From CAG-791 sp002449595 (GTDB taxonomy: Bacteria > Bacillota > Clostridia > Lachnospirales > Lachnospiraceae), in assembly GCA_946539855.1 (NCBI GenBank), contig CAMNHV010000005.1, positions 1-64,000 on the forward strand: 64,000 nt of DNA, given 5' to 3'. Position numbers and translations under genes: made by a program. The notes below the pieces were generated by a model that was not told the origin of the DNA, did not search any database, and worked only from the letters and a program-made list of their open reading frames with translations. This document shows positions 54,463 through 62,822 of this stretch, piece after piece (within the stretch, counting starts at the first letter, position 1; the number at the start of each line of letters is the position of its first letter).

Positions 54463-55491
54463 TCATCGCACGCTGACCTCGCCGGCCAGCACTTTCTTGT
54501 AATCCTCGTAGTTTCTCCGGAGCAGCGCGGGCGTGTCGAGCTCGTAAGGGCACTTCGACGCGCAGGAGCGGCAGTTCAGGCACCCTTCGATCTTCTTCAT
54601 CTCCGCCTGCATCTCGGGGGTCAGCCACGCCTCGGAAGGCGCGCGGCGCAGCATGAGCGACATGCGCGCGCAGTTGTTGATTTGGATGCCCGCGGGGCAC
54701 GGCATGCAGTATCCGCAGCCGCGGCAGAACTCGCCGGAGAGCTCCTGCTTCTCCTGCTCGATGTAAGCCCGGATCTCATCCGTCATCACCGGCGTCTCCT
54801 CCATGTAGGAGAGCCATTCCTCAAGCTCGTGCTCCCTCTGGACGCCCCAGATCGGCAGCACGTTGTCGTACTCCATGACGTTCGCCATCGCGGCTTCCGA
54901 TCTCGTGATCAGGCCGCCGGCAAGGCTTTTCATCGCGATAAAGCCGACGTTCTTCTCGCGGCACAGGTCCACGAGCGCCTTCTCCTTGTCGGAGGAGAGA
55001 TAGCTGAACGGGAACTGGATGGTCTCATAGAGGCCGGACGCCGCCGCATCGAGCGCGACCTGGATCTTGTGCGCGGTCAGGCCGATATGCCGGATCCTGC
55101 CCTGCGCCTTCGCCTCCAGCATCGCCTCGTAGAGCCCCGTCCCGTCGCCGGGCGCATACACCTGCCCCGCCTGGTGGAACTGGTACACGTCGATGTAGTC
55201 TGTTTTCAGTTTCTGCAGCGAAGTCTCGAGATCCTTCCAGAAGCTCTCGACGTTCTTCGCCTGCGTCTTCGTTGCGATGTAGATCTTCTCCCGCATTCCC
55301 TCGAAGGCGATCCCCAGCTTCTCCTCACTGTCGGAGTAAGCCCGCGCCGTATCGAAGTAGCGCATGCCGCCCTCATAGGCCCTGCGCAGCAGGCCGACCG
55401 CCACTTCCACGCTGTCTCTCTGGATCGGAAGCGCGCCGAACGCGTTTTGCGGAACTGTGATGCCTGTACTGCCCAAAGTAATATTCTTCAT
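54463..55491 (-). CDS. Aldo/keto reductase with C-terminal 2[4Fe-4S] ferredoxin domain
   Basis: NAD(P)H-dependent oxidoreductase of the AKR barrel fold with a ferredoxin tail. The barrel has the catalytic YFDTARAYSDSEEKLG (Asp and Tyr), a Lys in IATKTQAKN and His in VYQFHQAGQ. The C-terminal part contains CRGCGYCMPCPAGI and CLNCRSCASKCPYELD, two 4Fe-4S binding sets. Such fusions are common in anaerobes. The 342-residue protein lies 34 bases before the IMP cyclohydrolase start and 86 after the ADP-ribosylglycohydrolase. Substrate is unknown. Confidence 0.9.
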   Translation of the reverse strand: MKNITLGSTGITVPQNAFGALPIQRDSVEVAVGLLRRAYEGGMRYFDTARAYSDSEEKLGIAFEGMREKIYIATKTQAKNVESFWKDLETSLQKLKTDYIDVYQFHQAGQVYAPGDGTGLYEAMLEAKAQGRIRHIGLTAHKIQVALDAAASGLYETIQFPFSYLSSDKEKALVDLCREKNVGFIAMKSLAGGLITRSEAAMANVMEYDNVLPIWGVQREHELEEWLSYMEETPVMTDEIRAYIEQEKQELSGEFCRGCGYCMPCPAGIQINNCARMSLMLRRAPSEAWLTPEMQAEMKKIEGCLNCRSCASKCPYELDTPALLRRNYEDYKKVLAGEVSVR

Positions 55492-55577
55492 ACAAGTCCC
55501 CTTTCCCTGTGGATCAGTGTCGCGCGGTCCCCGGCCGCCCGTGTTCTAACAGTTTAGCACATCGAAGCTGATTCGTC

Positions 55578-57743
55578 TCACACGCGCTCGATGAGGAGCC
55601 CGTCCGCGAGGAACGTCCCGCGGTCCACGCGGAAGCCGCACCCGCCCCTGAGGTATGCTTCTTCCGCATCATCCGTGACCTTGAAGGTCACGCTGCGCGC
55701 GTCTTCGCCCTGCAATGCGGCGGATGATTCTTCAGATTCTCCTGAGAAAAGCCTTACCGCCCTGGCCGAGATCTCCCTGCCCTTCAGTTCCAGGGACAGT
55801 CTGATCTCCTCCGTATTTTCATAGAAGAAAGGCGCCTTCGCGAGAAGGACCTCCTGCCTCCCGCACTGCCGGATGAGCCTCACTTCGCGGCCGCCCGTGA
55901 TCAGCAGCGCGTAATACATCGCGTGCCCCTTGCATCTCGCGGCGAGGCCCGCGCTCTCATGCAGGTACGGGATCACGGTCGACGTGATCCGGTAGTCCGT
56001 GAAGTCCTCCGTCCCGATCGTGACGAGGCCCTCCCGGTCCACATGGGAGATGACGAAGGTCTTCAGCTCGTCGACGCCGTACTGCGCCGCGGACGCGGTG
56101 AACGCGTTCACCTGCATATTATTGTGTCCCAGCAGGTCGTTCCTAAGAGACCCGCTGTAAGAGATGGTCTCGGGCGTCCCGTTCCAGTCGATCCAGCGGA
56201 CAAGCACCGGGCCGCCGCAGGCCATGACGCCGAGCCTTGAGATGATCTGCCCGTTTAACTGCGGGATCTTCCACCGGAAGATGCCGTCCTCTTCCGCTTC
56301 CAGCGGCTCGCTGCACATGACGTGCTTCCGGTCGTCCGGATCATAAAAGACCGCGAAAAGCATGAGATCCGTGCCATCATCCTTTTCCGCCTGCATGAGG
56401 ACGGTCTGTGTCTCGTACAGGAGAGGGCTCCCGATCATGTCGTAGCTGCCGCGCGGCTGGTCCTCGGGCAGCCACATCACGGGCGCCGAGGCGGATGCCG
56501 TCTCGCCGTCCCCGGGTTCCAGGTACAGGCCGCCGCGGTTCTCGAGGCACTGCACAGCCTCCGGGATGTCCGCCGTAAACCCTTGCACGGAACCGGGATA
56601 GTCGAAGCCGAATTTCTTTTCACAGACAGGGTGGTCCGTCCCGTAGTAATCGTTGTGCACCGAGACGATGCGCCGCGTCTGCCGGACGGCGTCGGTCACG
56701 CAGCGCGCGCCGTCGCCCGTCACGTTGTAGCAGCGGTCCGCGACCGGGCCGCGGAAATTGAAGGAGGCGTCGATTGCGTCCAGCCCGAGGCGCACCGCGT
56801 TCAGGCACCCGAGATTTGCGCCATTGCAGTCGGTGTCCCAGCCGGAGGAGACGCACATCTCCATCGCGCGGTAGAAGTCATCGCCGCCCATGATCAGCGT
56901 GAGCAGCATCAGCGCGGCGTTCGGCACGACGTGGCAGTTGCCGGGGTAATAGCGGTAGCTGAATTCGCGCTCCAGCCAGTCCCGCGCGCGCCGGTAGGCC
57001 GGCTGCCAGATCCCGTCCGCGCCGGCCGTAGACCCCGCCGCCGCGCAGTACTCGCGGACCATATGGATCATCCGCAGGATCTGGGGATCCTTCACGAAAG
57101 GAAGGTTCCTGTCGATCAGCTTCTGCACATTTTTCTCAGAAAACGCGGCTGATTCCATGCCGGCCCAGAAGCACGCCTGCTCCACCGCCGCCATGTCGTG
57201 GCTCACGCTCGCGCACGCGCGCACGTAATATCTCGCCTTTTCGATGTCATCCGCGAAGGTGAGCGGGAGCGCATCCATGAAGATCTGCGCGCCGATCTGC
57301 TCCGCGATGCCCTGCCCGTTGAGCGCGGCGGAGCCGCTGACAGGTGCTTTGTATCCCTCTTTGAGGCGCAGGTACGCGGTGTGCTCGGTCGACCGCCCGA
57401 GGCCGCCCCACCAGAAGATCGTCCGGTTCTCGATCACGTAGTTCAGCCAGGTCTCGCCGAAGTCCTCCGCTGTGAGAAGACCGGGGAAGGTCTCTTCCGT
57501 CCCAAGCTTTTCCTTGAAATCTTCCAGCGTGTTGAAGAACGTAAACGTCCCCGAGAGGTCGTCGTCCACCACGTGGAGCGGCACGCCGACGTCGTCCGCG
57601 ACATAGTGGTCCACGATGCCGAACCGGTCGCGGATCCGCTCGTACGTCCAGCCCTCGACGGGGCGCCCGTAGAAGACGCCGATGATCTTGCCGAGGATCC
57701 CGGCATAGACCTTTTCCGGATAATCACTGCCTGTGTATGCCAT
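55578..57743 (-). CDS. ADP-ribosylglycohydrolase family protein with C-terminal beta-sandwich domains
   Basis: Hydrolase of the ADP-ribosylglycohydrolase (DraG/ARH) superfamily. The metal-binding acidic triplet is HVVDDDLSG (Asp60-62) and the distal metal motif is SSGWDTDCNGANLG, both typical. The helical catalytic domain spans about residues 1-400; the next 320 residues look like beta-rich, carbohydrate-binding or sugar-binding domains and are not a recognised catalytic fold. I chose the ATG with AGGAG 6 bases upstream; an ATG 6 codons earlier is in frame. It sits between the FGGY kinase and the aldo/keto reductase. The substrate may be a ribosyl or other glycoside rather than ADP-ribosyl protein. 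Confidence 0.87.
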   Translation of the reverse strand: MAYTGSDYPEKVYAGILGKIIGVFYGRPVEGWTYERIRDRFGIVDHYVADDVGVPLHVVDDDLSGTFTFFNTLEDFKEKLGTEETFPGLLTAEDFGETWLNYVIENRTIFWWGGLGRSTEHTAYLRLKEGYKAPVSGSAALNGQGIAEQIGAQIFMDALPLTFADDIEKARYYVRACASVSHDMAAVEQACFWAGMESAAFSEKNVQKLIDRNLPFVKDPQILRMIHMVREYCAAAGSTAGADGIWQPAYRRARDWLEREFSYRYYPGNCHVVPNAALMLLTLIMGGDDFYRAMEMCVSSGWDTDCNGANLGCLNAVRLGLDAIDASFNFRGPVADRCYNVTGDGARCVTDAVRQTRRIVSVHNDYYGTDHPVCEKKFGFDYPGSVQGFTADIPEAVQCLENRGGLYLEPGDGETASASAPVMWLPEDQPRGSYDMIGSPLLYETQTVLMQAEKDDGTDLMLFAVFYDPDDRKHVMCSEPLEAEEDGIFRWKIPQLNGQIISRLGVMACGGPVLVRWIDWNGTPETISYSGSLRNDLLGHNNMQVNAFTASAAQYGVDELKTFVISHVDREGLVTIGTEDFTDYRITSTVIPYLHESAGLAARCKGHAMYYALLITGGREVRLIRQCGRQEVLLAKAPFFYENTEEIRLSLELKGREISARAVRLFSGESEESSAALQGEDARSVTFKVTDDAEEAYLRGGCGFRVDRGTFLADGLLIERV

Positions 57744-57838
57744 TTCTTTCTCCTGGTCCATCTGTTATGTCGGTGGCGCCGTCCTCGCGGATGCTGCGCC
57801 CGGCTGCCGCGCCGCACTGCCGCAGCCTGCCTTACTTA

Positions 57839-59323
57839 TTACAGCACGGACTCCACCGCCTCCCGCCAGCCGGCGATCTTCCGGCTGCGGACGTCCTCCT
57901 CCATCTGCGGCTCGTACCGCGTGTAGGAGATGTTCTCATAGATCGCATCCTTGTCCCAGACGCCCTGCGCGATTCCCGCGAGATACACCGCGCCGATGAC
58001 GGAGAGTTCTTCCGCATCGGGGATGCGCACCACTGCGTCCGCAATGTCGCTCTGGAACTGCATGAGGTAGCCGTTCCTCGTCGGGCCGCCGTCCACGCAG
58101 ATCGTGTCGATCGCGAGGCCGGTGTCCTCCCGCATCGCGCCGATCACGTCGCGGATCTGGTACGCGATGCTCTCGACGCCCGCCTTGACGATCTCGTTCT
58201 TCCCGGTGCTCCGCGTCATGCCGACGATCGAAGCTGCCGCGTCGCTCGCCCACCACGGCGCGCCAAGGCCTGTGAAAGCGGGAACAAGATACGTCCTGTC
58301 CTGCGGATTGGCCGCCTCCGCGAGCACCTGCGTCTCTCCCGGGGAAGAGATGAGGCCGACGGAGTCCTTCATCCACGTGATGACCGCGCCGGTGTAATTG
58401 ATGTTGCCCTCAAGCACGTACTGGGCCTCGCCGAACGCCTTCCAAGCGAGCGAAGTCGCAAGTCCGCAGGTGCTCTGCCTGCACTCGCTTCCGGTGTTGA
58501 GCATGACGGAGGAGCCGGTGCCGTACGTCACCTTGATGCCGCCCGCCTCCCGGCAGCCGTGGCCGAAGAGCGCCCCGTGCGAATCGCCGAGCACCGCGCG
58601 GATCGGGATCGCGTGCGGCAGGAAGCCGCCGAGGTCCGTCTCGCCGAACAGGCCGTCCGAGTCGCGCACCTGCGGCAGCGCCTCCATCGGAATGCCGAAG
58701 ATCCCGCAGATCTCCGGGTCCCAGGCCAGTTCCCTGATATTGAACAGCTGCGTCCTGCTCGCGTTGGAGTAGTCCGTCGCGTGGACGCTGCCCCCTGTGA
58801 GACGGCTCACCAGATAGCTGTCGATCGTGCCGAAAGCAAGCTTACCGGCGTCCTTCGCCTGGGTGACTGCCGGAACATTTTTCAGCAGCCAGGCCATCTT
58901 GGAAGCGGGGAAGAAAGGAGAAAGCTTGATGCCCGTGCGATAGTAGATCTCATCGCCGCAGTGGTGCGCGGCTTCGATCTCGTCACACAGCTGGGACGCC
59001 CGGCTGCACTGCCAGACGATCGCTTCCGAGAGGGGCTCTCCCGTCTCTTTGTCCCACGCGCAGGTCGTCTCGCGCTGGTTCGTGATGCCCATGCAGAGGA
59101 TCCTGCCCGGATCCGCGCCGGCGTCCTCGATCACGCTCCTGCAGACCTCCAGGACGTTCGCGTAGATCTCGCTGAGGTCATGCGACACCCAGCCGTCCTC
59201 CGAGATGATCTGCCGGTGCGGCTTATCGCGCCGAAGAATGATCTTTCCCTTATCGTCGAACAGAACCGCCTTCGTTCCCTGCGTGCTCTGGTCTACGCCC
59301 AGTACATAGAATTCCGTGCTCAT
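57839..59323 (-). CDS. FGGY-family carbohydrate kinase, glycerol kinase-like
   Basis: ATP-dependent kinase of the FGGY family, closest by eye to glycerol kinase. It begins VLGVDQSTQGTKAVLFD and has ITNQRETTCAWDKETGEP, AIVWQCSR and KVTYGTGSSVMLNTG. In glycerol kinase the substrate pocket includes a Tyr in DPYFS and GDQQAALFG; here these are SPFFPASK and GDSHGALFG. Glycerol may therefore not be the substrate. Length is 494 residues, near the family size. It lies between the GH172-type protein and the ADP-ribosylglycohydrolase, 95-123 bases from each, so it probably phosphorylates a sugar or polyol released by them. Confidence 0.9.
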   Translation of the reverse strand: MSTEFYVLGVDQSTQGTKAVLFDDKGKIILRRDKPHRQIISEDGWVSHDLSEIYANVLEVCRSVIEDAGADPGRILCMGITNQRETTCAWDKETGEPLSEAIVWQCSRASQLCDEIEAAHHCGDEIYYRTGIKLSPFFPASKMAWLLKNVPAVTQAKDAGKLAFGTIDSYLVSRLTGGSVHATDYSNASRTQLFNIRELAWDPEICGIFGIPMEALPQVRDSDGLFGETDLGGFLPHAIPIRAVLGDSHGALFGHGCREAGGIKVTYGTGSSVMLNTGSECRQSTCGLATSLAWKAFGEAQYVLEGNINYTGAVITWMKDSVGLISSPGETQVLAEAANPQDRTYLVPAFTGLGAPWWASDAAASIVGMTRSTGKNEIVKAGVESIAYQIRDVIGAMREDTGLAIDTICVDGGPTRNGYLMQFQSDIADAVVRIPDAEELSVIGAVYLAGIAQGVWDKDAIYENISYTRYEPQMEEDVRSRKIAGWREAVESVL

Positions 59324-59446
59324 GTTCTTCAACCTTTCTTTCTGCCTTCGCTTCCACGGCCTGCTGCCGTCAAATCTGCCGGTCATACCCTGCAGCCGCC
59401 GCTTTCAAACCCGCCGGCCATCTCCTGCAGCCGCTGCTCAAGATCG

Positions 59447-60544
59447 TCACCTGGGCCGGCGCTCCGCTGCCCCCGGCAGCGGCGGGAACGGCGCGTGCGG
59501 CGCTTCCTGGTACCAGTAGGCGACGGTCGTCACGTCGTCCTGCCTCTCGAAGAGGCCGCCGTGCCCGACGCCGATCTGCTGCAGCGTCACCTTCAGATCC
59601 TGCTCGAAATAGATCGGATCCGGGATGTGGAACCGGTAGAAGCCGCGCATCGGCGGCACGTCGTCATTGTGGAACTCGTTGTGCACCGTGTCGTCGCGGT
59701 TCGAGTAATACGGGTATCCCATGAAGAGCGTCGAATACGTCTCCTCGACCGTCCTGCCGTTCTCCTGGTGCGCGAACGAGTAGGAGCCGCCGAAGTAGTC
59801 CTCCGTCCCGGTCCCGCAGATCGTCGGGTACTCCGTGTCCCCGTCGATGTAGAACTTCATCTCGCCCTCGCCCCACCAGTAGCGCTCGAGCGTCTGCAGC
59901 GCAAGGTAAGTTCCGATATAAGTGCCGCGCCCTTTCACGCCGTCGAGGACGACGTAGTCCTCCCCCTTCGTCGTGATCGGCTGCCTTCGCCACTGCGCGT
60001 GGAAGTACTCCGTGTGCTCCGGCAGCGCGTCATACAGGTTGTAGTCGATCTGGTAGAAGATCTCCGGCACCGTGTTCCTGTGCTGGTTCTCGATCGTGAT
60101 CTTCGCCCCGGTCCGAAACGGCATCGCGAAGTAGCTGTTGAACCCGCGCACCGGAAGCACCAGGATCGGCATCGAAGTCACTTTGCACTCCTTGCCGAAG
60201 CCGCAGCAGAAGAAGTCCCCGAGCGGCACCTCGACCGACGGCGCCTCCTCCCCGTCCCAGTACATGCGCAGCACCAGATCGCGGAAGACGAAGCAGTCCG
60301 CGTCCGTCGTCTTCGGAAACAGCGTGAACCAGATGTGCGTGATCACGCCGCAGCCCTTGATGTCAGCCAGCACGACGGTGTCGCCGGACTTGATGTTTCT
60401 GAGGCACGGGCTGCCCTTGCGGCTCTTCCCGAGCACGCTCGAGGCCATGCCGCCCCTGCCCTTTTCTCCCGTCGGATTCTCCGCGTTGATCGCCCGGCTT
60501 CTCCCGTGTCCGAGATCCGGCATTCCAAACAGCATTCCGTTCAT
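59447..60544 (-). CDS. DUF2961 / glycoside hydrolase family 172 protein
   Basis: Member of the DUF2961 family, now GH172, whose characterised members cleave or rearrange arabino- and fructofuranosides. The block RGGMASSVLGKSRKGSPC at the start, TICGTGTEDYFGGSYSFA in the middle (a conserved Glu in TGTED) and VHNEFHNDDVPPMRGFYRFH are typical. I chose the ATG that lies 7 bases after AAGGG; an ATG two codons earlier is in frame. There is no signal peptide, so it acts in the cytoplasm. It follows the nucleoside hydrolase by 28 bases. Confidence 0.87.
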   Translation of the reverse strand: MNGMLFGMPDLGHGRSRAINAENPTGEKGRGGMASSVLGKSRKGSPCLRNIKSGDTVVLADIKGCGVITHIWFTLFPKTTDADCFVFRDLVLRMYWDGEEAPSVEVPLGDFFCCGFGKECKVTSMPILVLPVRGFNSYFAMPFRTGAKITIENQHRNTVPEIFYQIDYNLYDALPEHTEYFHAQWRRQPITTKGEDYVVLDGVKGRGTYIGTYLALQTLERYWWGEGEMKFYIDGDTEYPTICGTGTEDYFGGSYSFAHQENGRTVEETYSTLFMGYPYYSNRDDTVHNEFHNDDVPPMRGFYRFHIPDPIYFEQDLKVTLQQIGVGHGGLFERQDDVTTVAYWYQEAPHAPFPPLPGAAERRPR

Positions 60545-60572
60545 GGTCATTCCCTTTTTTCGCGCGTTCCGT

Positions 60573-61643
60573 TTATGTATTTACCTTCTCGGTCAGACAG
60601 TAAAACAGGTCCCCGAAGATGAAGTCTCTCAGGCAGTAGTTGGCGATCCGGACCGTGTGCCGCGCCTCTTCCGGAGAAGCCGGCACCCACTGCATCTCGT
60701 CCGTGAGATGCGGCGCCGGGCACTCCTTGGACGTCACCCAGTTCGGATTTTTAAGAAAAGCGATCGTCGAAATATCCCAGATGATCCTGGACCAGCTGAT
60801 ATGTTCCGTCTCGAAAAGGTCCAGATACGCGTCCTCATAGTCGTTGCGCCCGATCAGGTAGCCCTTCCGGTCCAGCTTCAGGTGCGCGAACGCCGCCTCC
60901 GGGTCCGTGAACGCGGGGAAGACGTTCGAGAGAAGGAAGTCGCAGAGCGCATTCCGCCCGCCGAGCTTCGCCCTCAGCTCATCTTCCGCCGTCGTGAGGA
61001 GCGACGCGACGTTCATGCACGGGATCATGAGGAGCGGCACGCCGCTCTCGATCACGACCCGGACCGCCGGGACGTCCTGCATCAGGTTGAATTCCTTCGC
61101 GCTCTGCGCCCACTGCGGCTGCCCGCCGAGCCAGATCACCGCGATCTTCTCCGCGATCTCCGGCGCCATCGCCAGCGCGGAAGCCACGTTTGTGATCGCG
61201 CCTAGCGCCGCGACGTAGAGCGTCTCGTCCGACGCCTTGGCCCTCCCGATCAGGTCCCGCGCCGCCGGCGAGTCCACCGGGCCGTCACTTAGCATGTATC
61301 TCTCAGATCCGTAAAAGACCTTTCCCGCCGGATCCAGGCCGAGCAGGTCGTAAATTCTGACGATCTCGTCGTAGCTCTGGCGCATGCCGTCGGCAGGCGT
61401 GTCAGCAGAGCCGACCAGCTTGCCCGCCTTCTCCCGCAGCTCCTCCGGCTCGTCGTCCCTGTCGGAAAATGCTGTGGAGAACGGCGCCGCGTACACCGCC
61501 TCGACGTCGAATCTCTCCGGGCTCGTCAGCGCCCACGCGATCGCGAACTGGTCGTCCACCTCGTTCTTCGCGTCCGTGTCGATCACAAGGCGGATCTTTC
61601 CCGCCGGAACGATCAGCTTCGCTCTTCTCTCCTCATCGGTCAT
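60573..61643 (-). CDS. Nucleoside hydrolase (inosine-uridine N-ribohydrolase superfamily)
   Basis: Predicted to cleave the N-glycosidic bond of a nucleoside or related ribofuranoside. The calcium-binding N-terminus reads LVIDTDAKNEVDDQFAIAWAL (Asp22, Asp24, Asp30-31), a variant of the DTDxxxDDxxA motif. A central block ALGAITNVASALAMAPEIAE and VIWLGG fits the family. Its length is 356 residues. I chose the ATG with AAGGGGG about 10 bases upstream. It lies 78 bases after the esterase and 28 before the GH172 protein. Substrate specificity is not determined. Confidence 0.88.
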   Translation of the reverse strand: MTDEERRAKLIVPAGKIRLVIDTDAKNEVDDQFAIAWALTSPERFDVEAVYAAPFSTAFSDRDDEPEELREKAGKLVGSADTPADGMRQSYDEIVRIYDLLGLDPAGKVFYGSERYMLSDGPVDSPAARDLIGRAKASDETLYVAALGAITNVASALAMAPEIAEKIAVIWLGGQPQWAQSAKEFNLMQDVPAVRVVIESGVPLLMIPCMNVASLLTTAEDELRAKLGGRNALCDFLLSNVFPAFTDPEAAFAHLKLDRKGYLIGRNDYEDAYLDLFETEHISWSRIIWDISTIAFLKNPNWVTSKECPAPHLTDEMQWVPASPEEARHTVRIANYCLRDFIFGDLFYCLTEKVNT

Positions 61644-61721
61644 GTCCGTTTGCCCCCTTAATTCAGCGCGTGGCTTTAAAGTTCCTTCTGCCATATGGCG
61701 GATGCCCCGCCACCGTTCCGC

Positions 61722-62573
61722 TCAGATGTGCCGCCGCATGAAATCGATGATCAGGTCGATGACTTCCTTCTGGTAGAACTCGTCCTCGCCGTGCCCCGCG
61801 CCTTCGATGATATAGAAGTCGCAGTCGACGCCCGCCTTCGTCAGGGCTTCATGCAGCGCTTCGCTCTGCGCGATCGGGACTGTATCGTCACCGCTGCCGT
61901 GCAGGATCATGAAGGGGACGCTCTCCGGCGTCACATACCGGATCGCGCTGCAGGCTTCCAGCACCTCCTGCCGGTCCTCCGGGAAGCCGCCGAGCCGCTG
62001 CACCGTCGCACCGAAGAACTCGTAGGTCTCCGTGCGGTGCTGCGCCATCACGGTCTGGTCCACGACGCCGTAGAAATCGACGACGCCCGTCACCGCGCTG
62101 GACTCCTCCAGGTACTCTCCGACGTCGTACTGCGGGTCCGTGATCAGTCCGGCCTCACTCGCGATCGCGCCGCCGGCGGACTCGCCCATCACGAAAATGT
62201 GCTCCCCGTCGAAACAGAATTCTTCCTTATGTGCCCGCAGATAGCGGATCGCCGCCTTGACGTCCACGAGCTCCGCGGGGAACGGCGCGGTGTGCGCCGT
62301 GCGATATTCCACGCTGGCGACCGTGAAGCCCGCTCTGGCAAAATCGATCATCTGCGGGATCCAGATGTTCTCGTCCATCACCTGGAAGCCGCCGCCGCAG
62401 AGCCACAGCACGAGCGGCTGAGGCTTATGCTCCTGCCAGTGCTTCGGCATGAGCACCGACATCTTCATCGGGCGAAGGGTCATGTCGTACCAGAAGCGCT
62501 CCATCTTGTATACGACGTTCGGAACCAGCGTGATCGCTTCCTGCGTGATCGGGATCCTGATCTCTTTTTTCAT
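61722..62573 (-). CDS. Alpha/beta hydrolase, carboxylesterase type
   Basis: Serine esterase of the alpha/beta fold. The nucleophile elbow is GESAGG (Ser132), the oxyanion region LWLCGGGFQVMDEN, the acid is probably in HGSGDDTVPIAQ and the histidine in GAGHGEDEF. The order and spacing match feruloyl/acetyl esterases and BD-FAE-like enzymes. There is no signal peptide. It is the first gene of the accessory run after the cstA terminator, and probably deacylates a sugar before the following hydrolases act. That role is inference. Confidence 0.87.
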   Translation of the reverse strand: MKKEIRIPITQEAITLVPNVVYKMERFWYDMTLRPMKMSVLMPKHWQEHKPQPLVLWLCGGGFQVMDENIWIPQMIDFARAGFTVASVEYRTAHTAPFPAELVDVKAAIRYLRAHKEEFCFDGEHIFVMGESAGGAIASEAGLITDPQYDVGEYLEESSAVTGVVDFYGVVDQTVMAQHRTETYEFFGATVQRLGGFPEDRQEVLEACSAIRYVTPESVPFMILHGSGDDTVPIAQSEALHEALTKAGVDCDFYIIEGAGHGEDEFYQKEVIDLIIDFMRRHI

Positions 62574-62689
62574 ATCCGTTTTCTCCAGTCATCACATTTA
62601 TGTCGTCTCTTTTGGCGCTCCGTCCTGCGTCAGGCCGCGCAAAACCGTCCCCGCCTTTCGGAGCGGACCGCCTTCTATAAAAAAGTATA

Positions 62690-62730
62690 TAACAAAGAAC
62701 CGGCGGAGAAAACCAAGTTCCTCCGCCGGT
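62690..62730 (-). terminator. Terminator of cstA
   Basis: On the minus strand ACCGGCGGAG and CTCCGCCGGT flank a 12-base loop, followed by TCTTTGTT. The rest of the 249-base gap (62574-62822) shows only a weak -10-like TATACT and no gene. Confidence 0.75.
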
Positions 62731-62822
62731 CGCTCTGATCCGTTTCCGGTAAGGTTCCGCGCCGTGCGGCGCTTCGCCTGTCATGGATCAGTACATTATG
62801 CAATTGTCATCGGGTCGAAACG

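Noticed and set aside
57737..60622. A 961-codon plus-strand open frame across the kinase and GH172 genes
   Set aside because: It runs antisense to two well-supported genes and has shadow-like composition with no motif.
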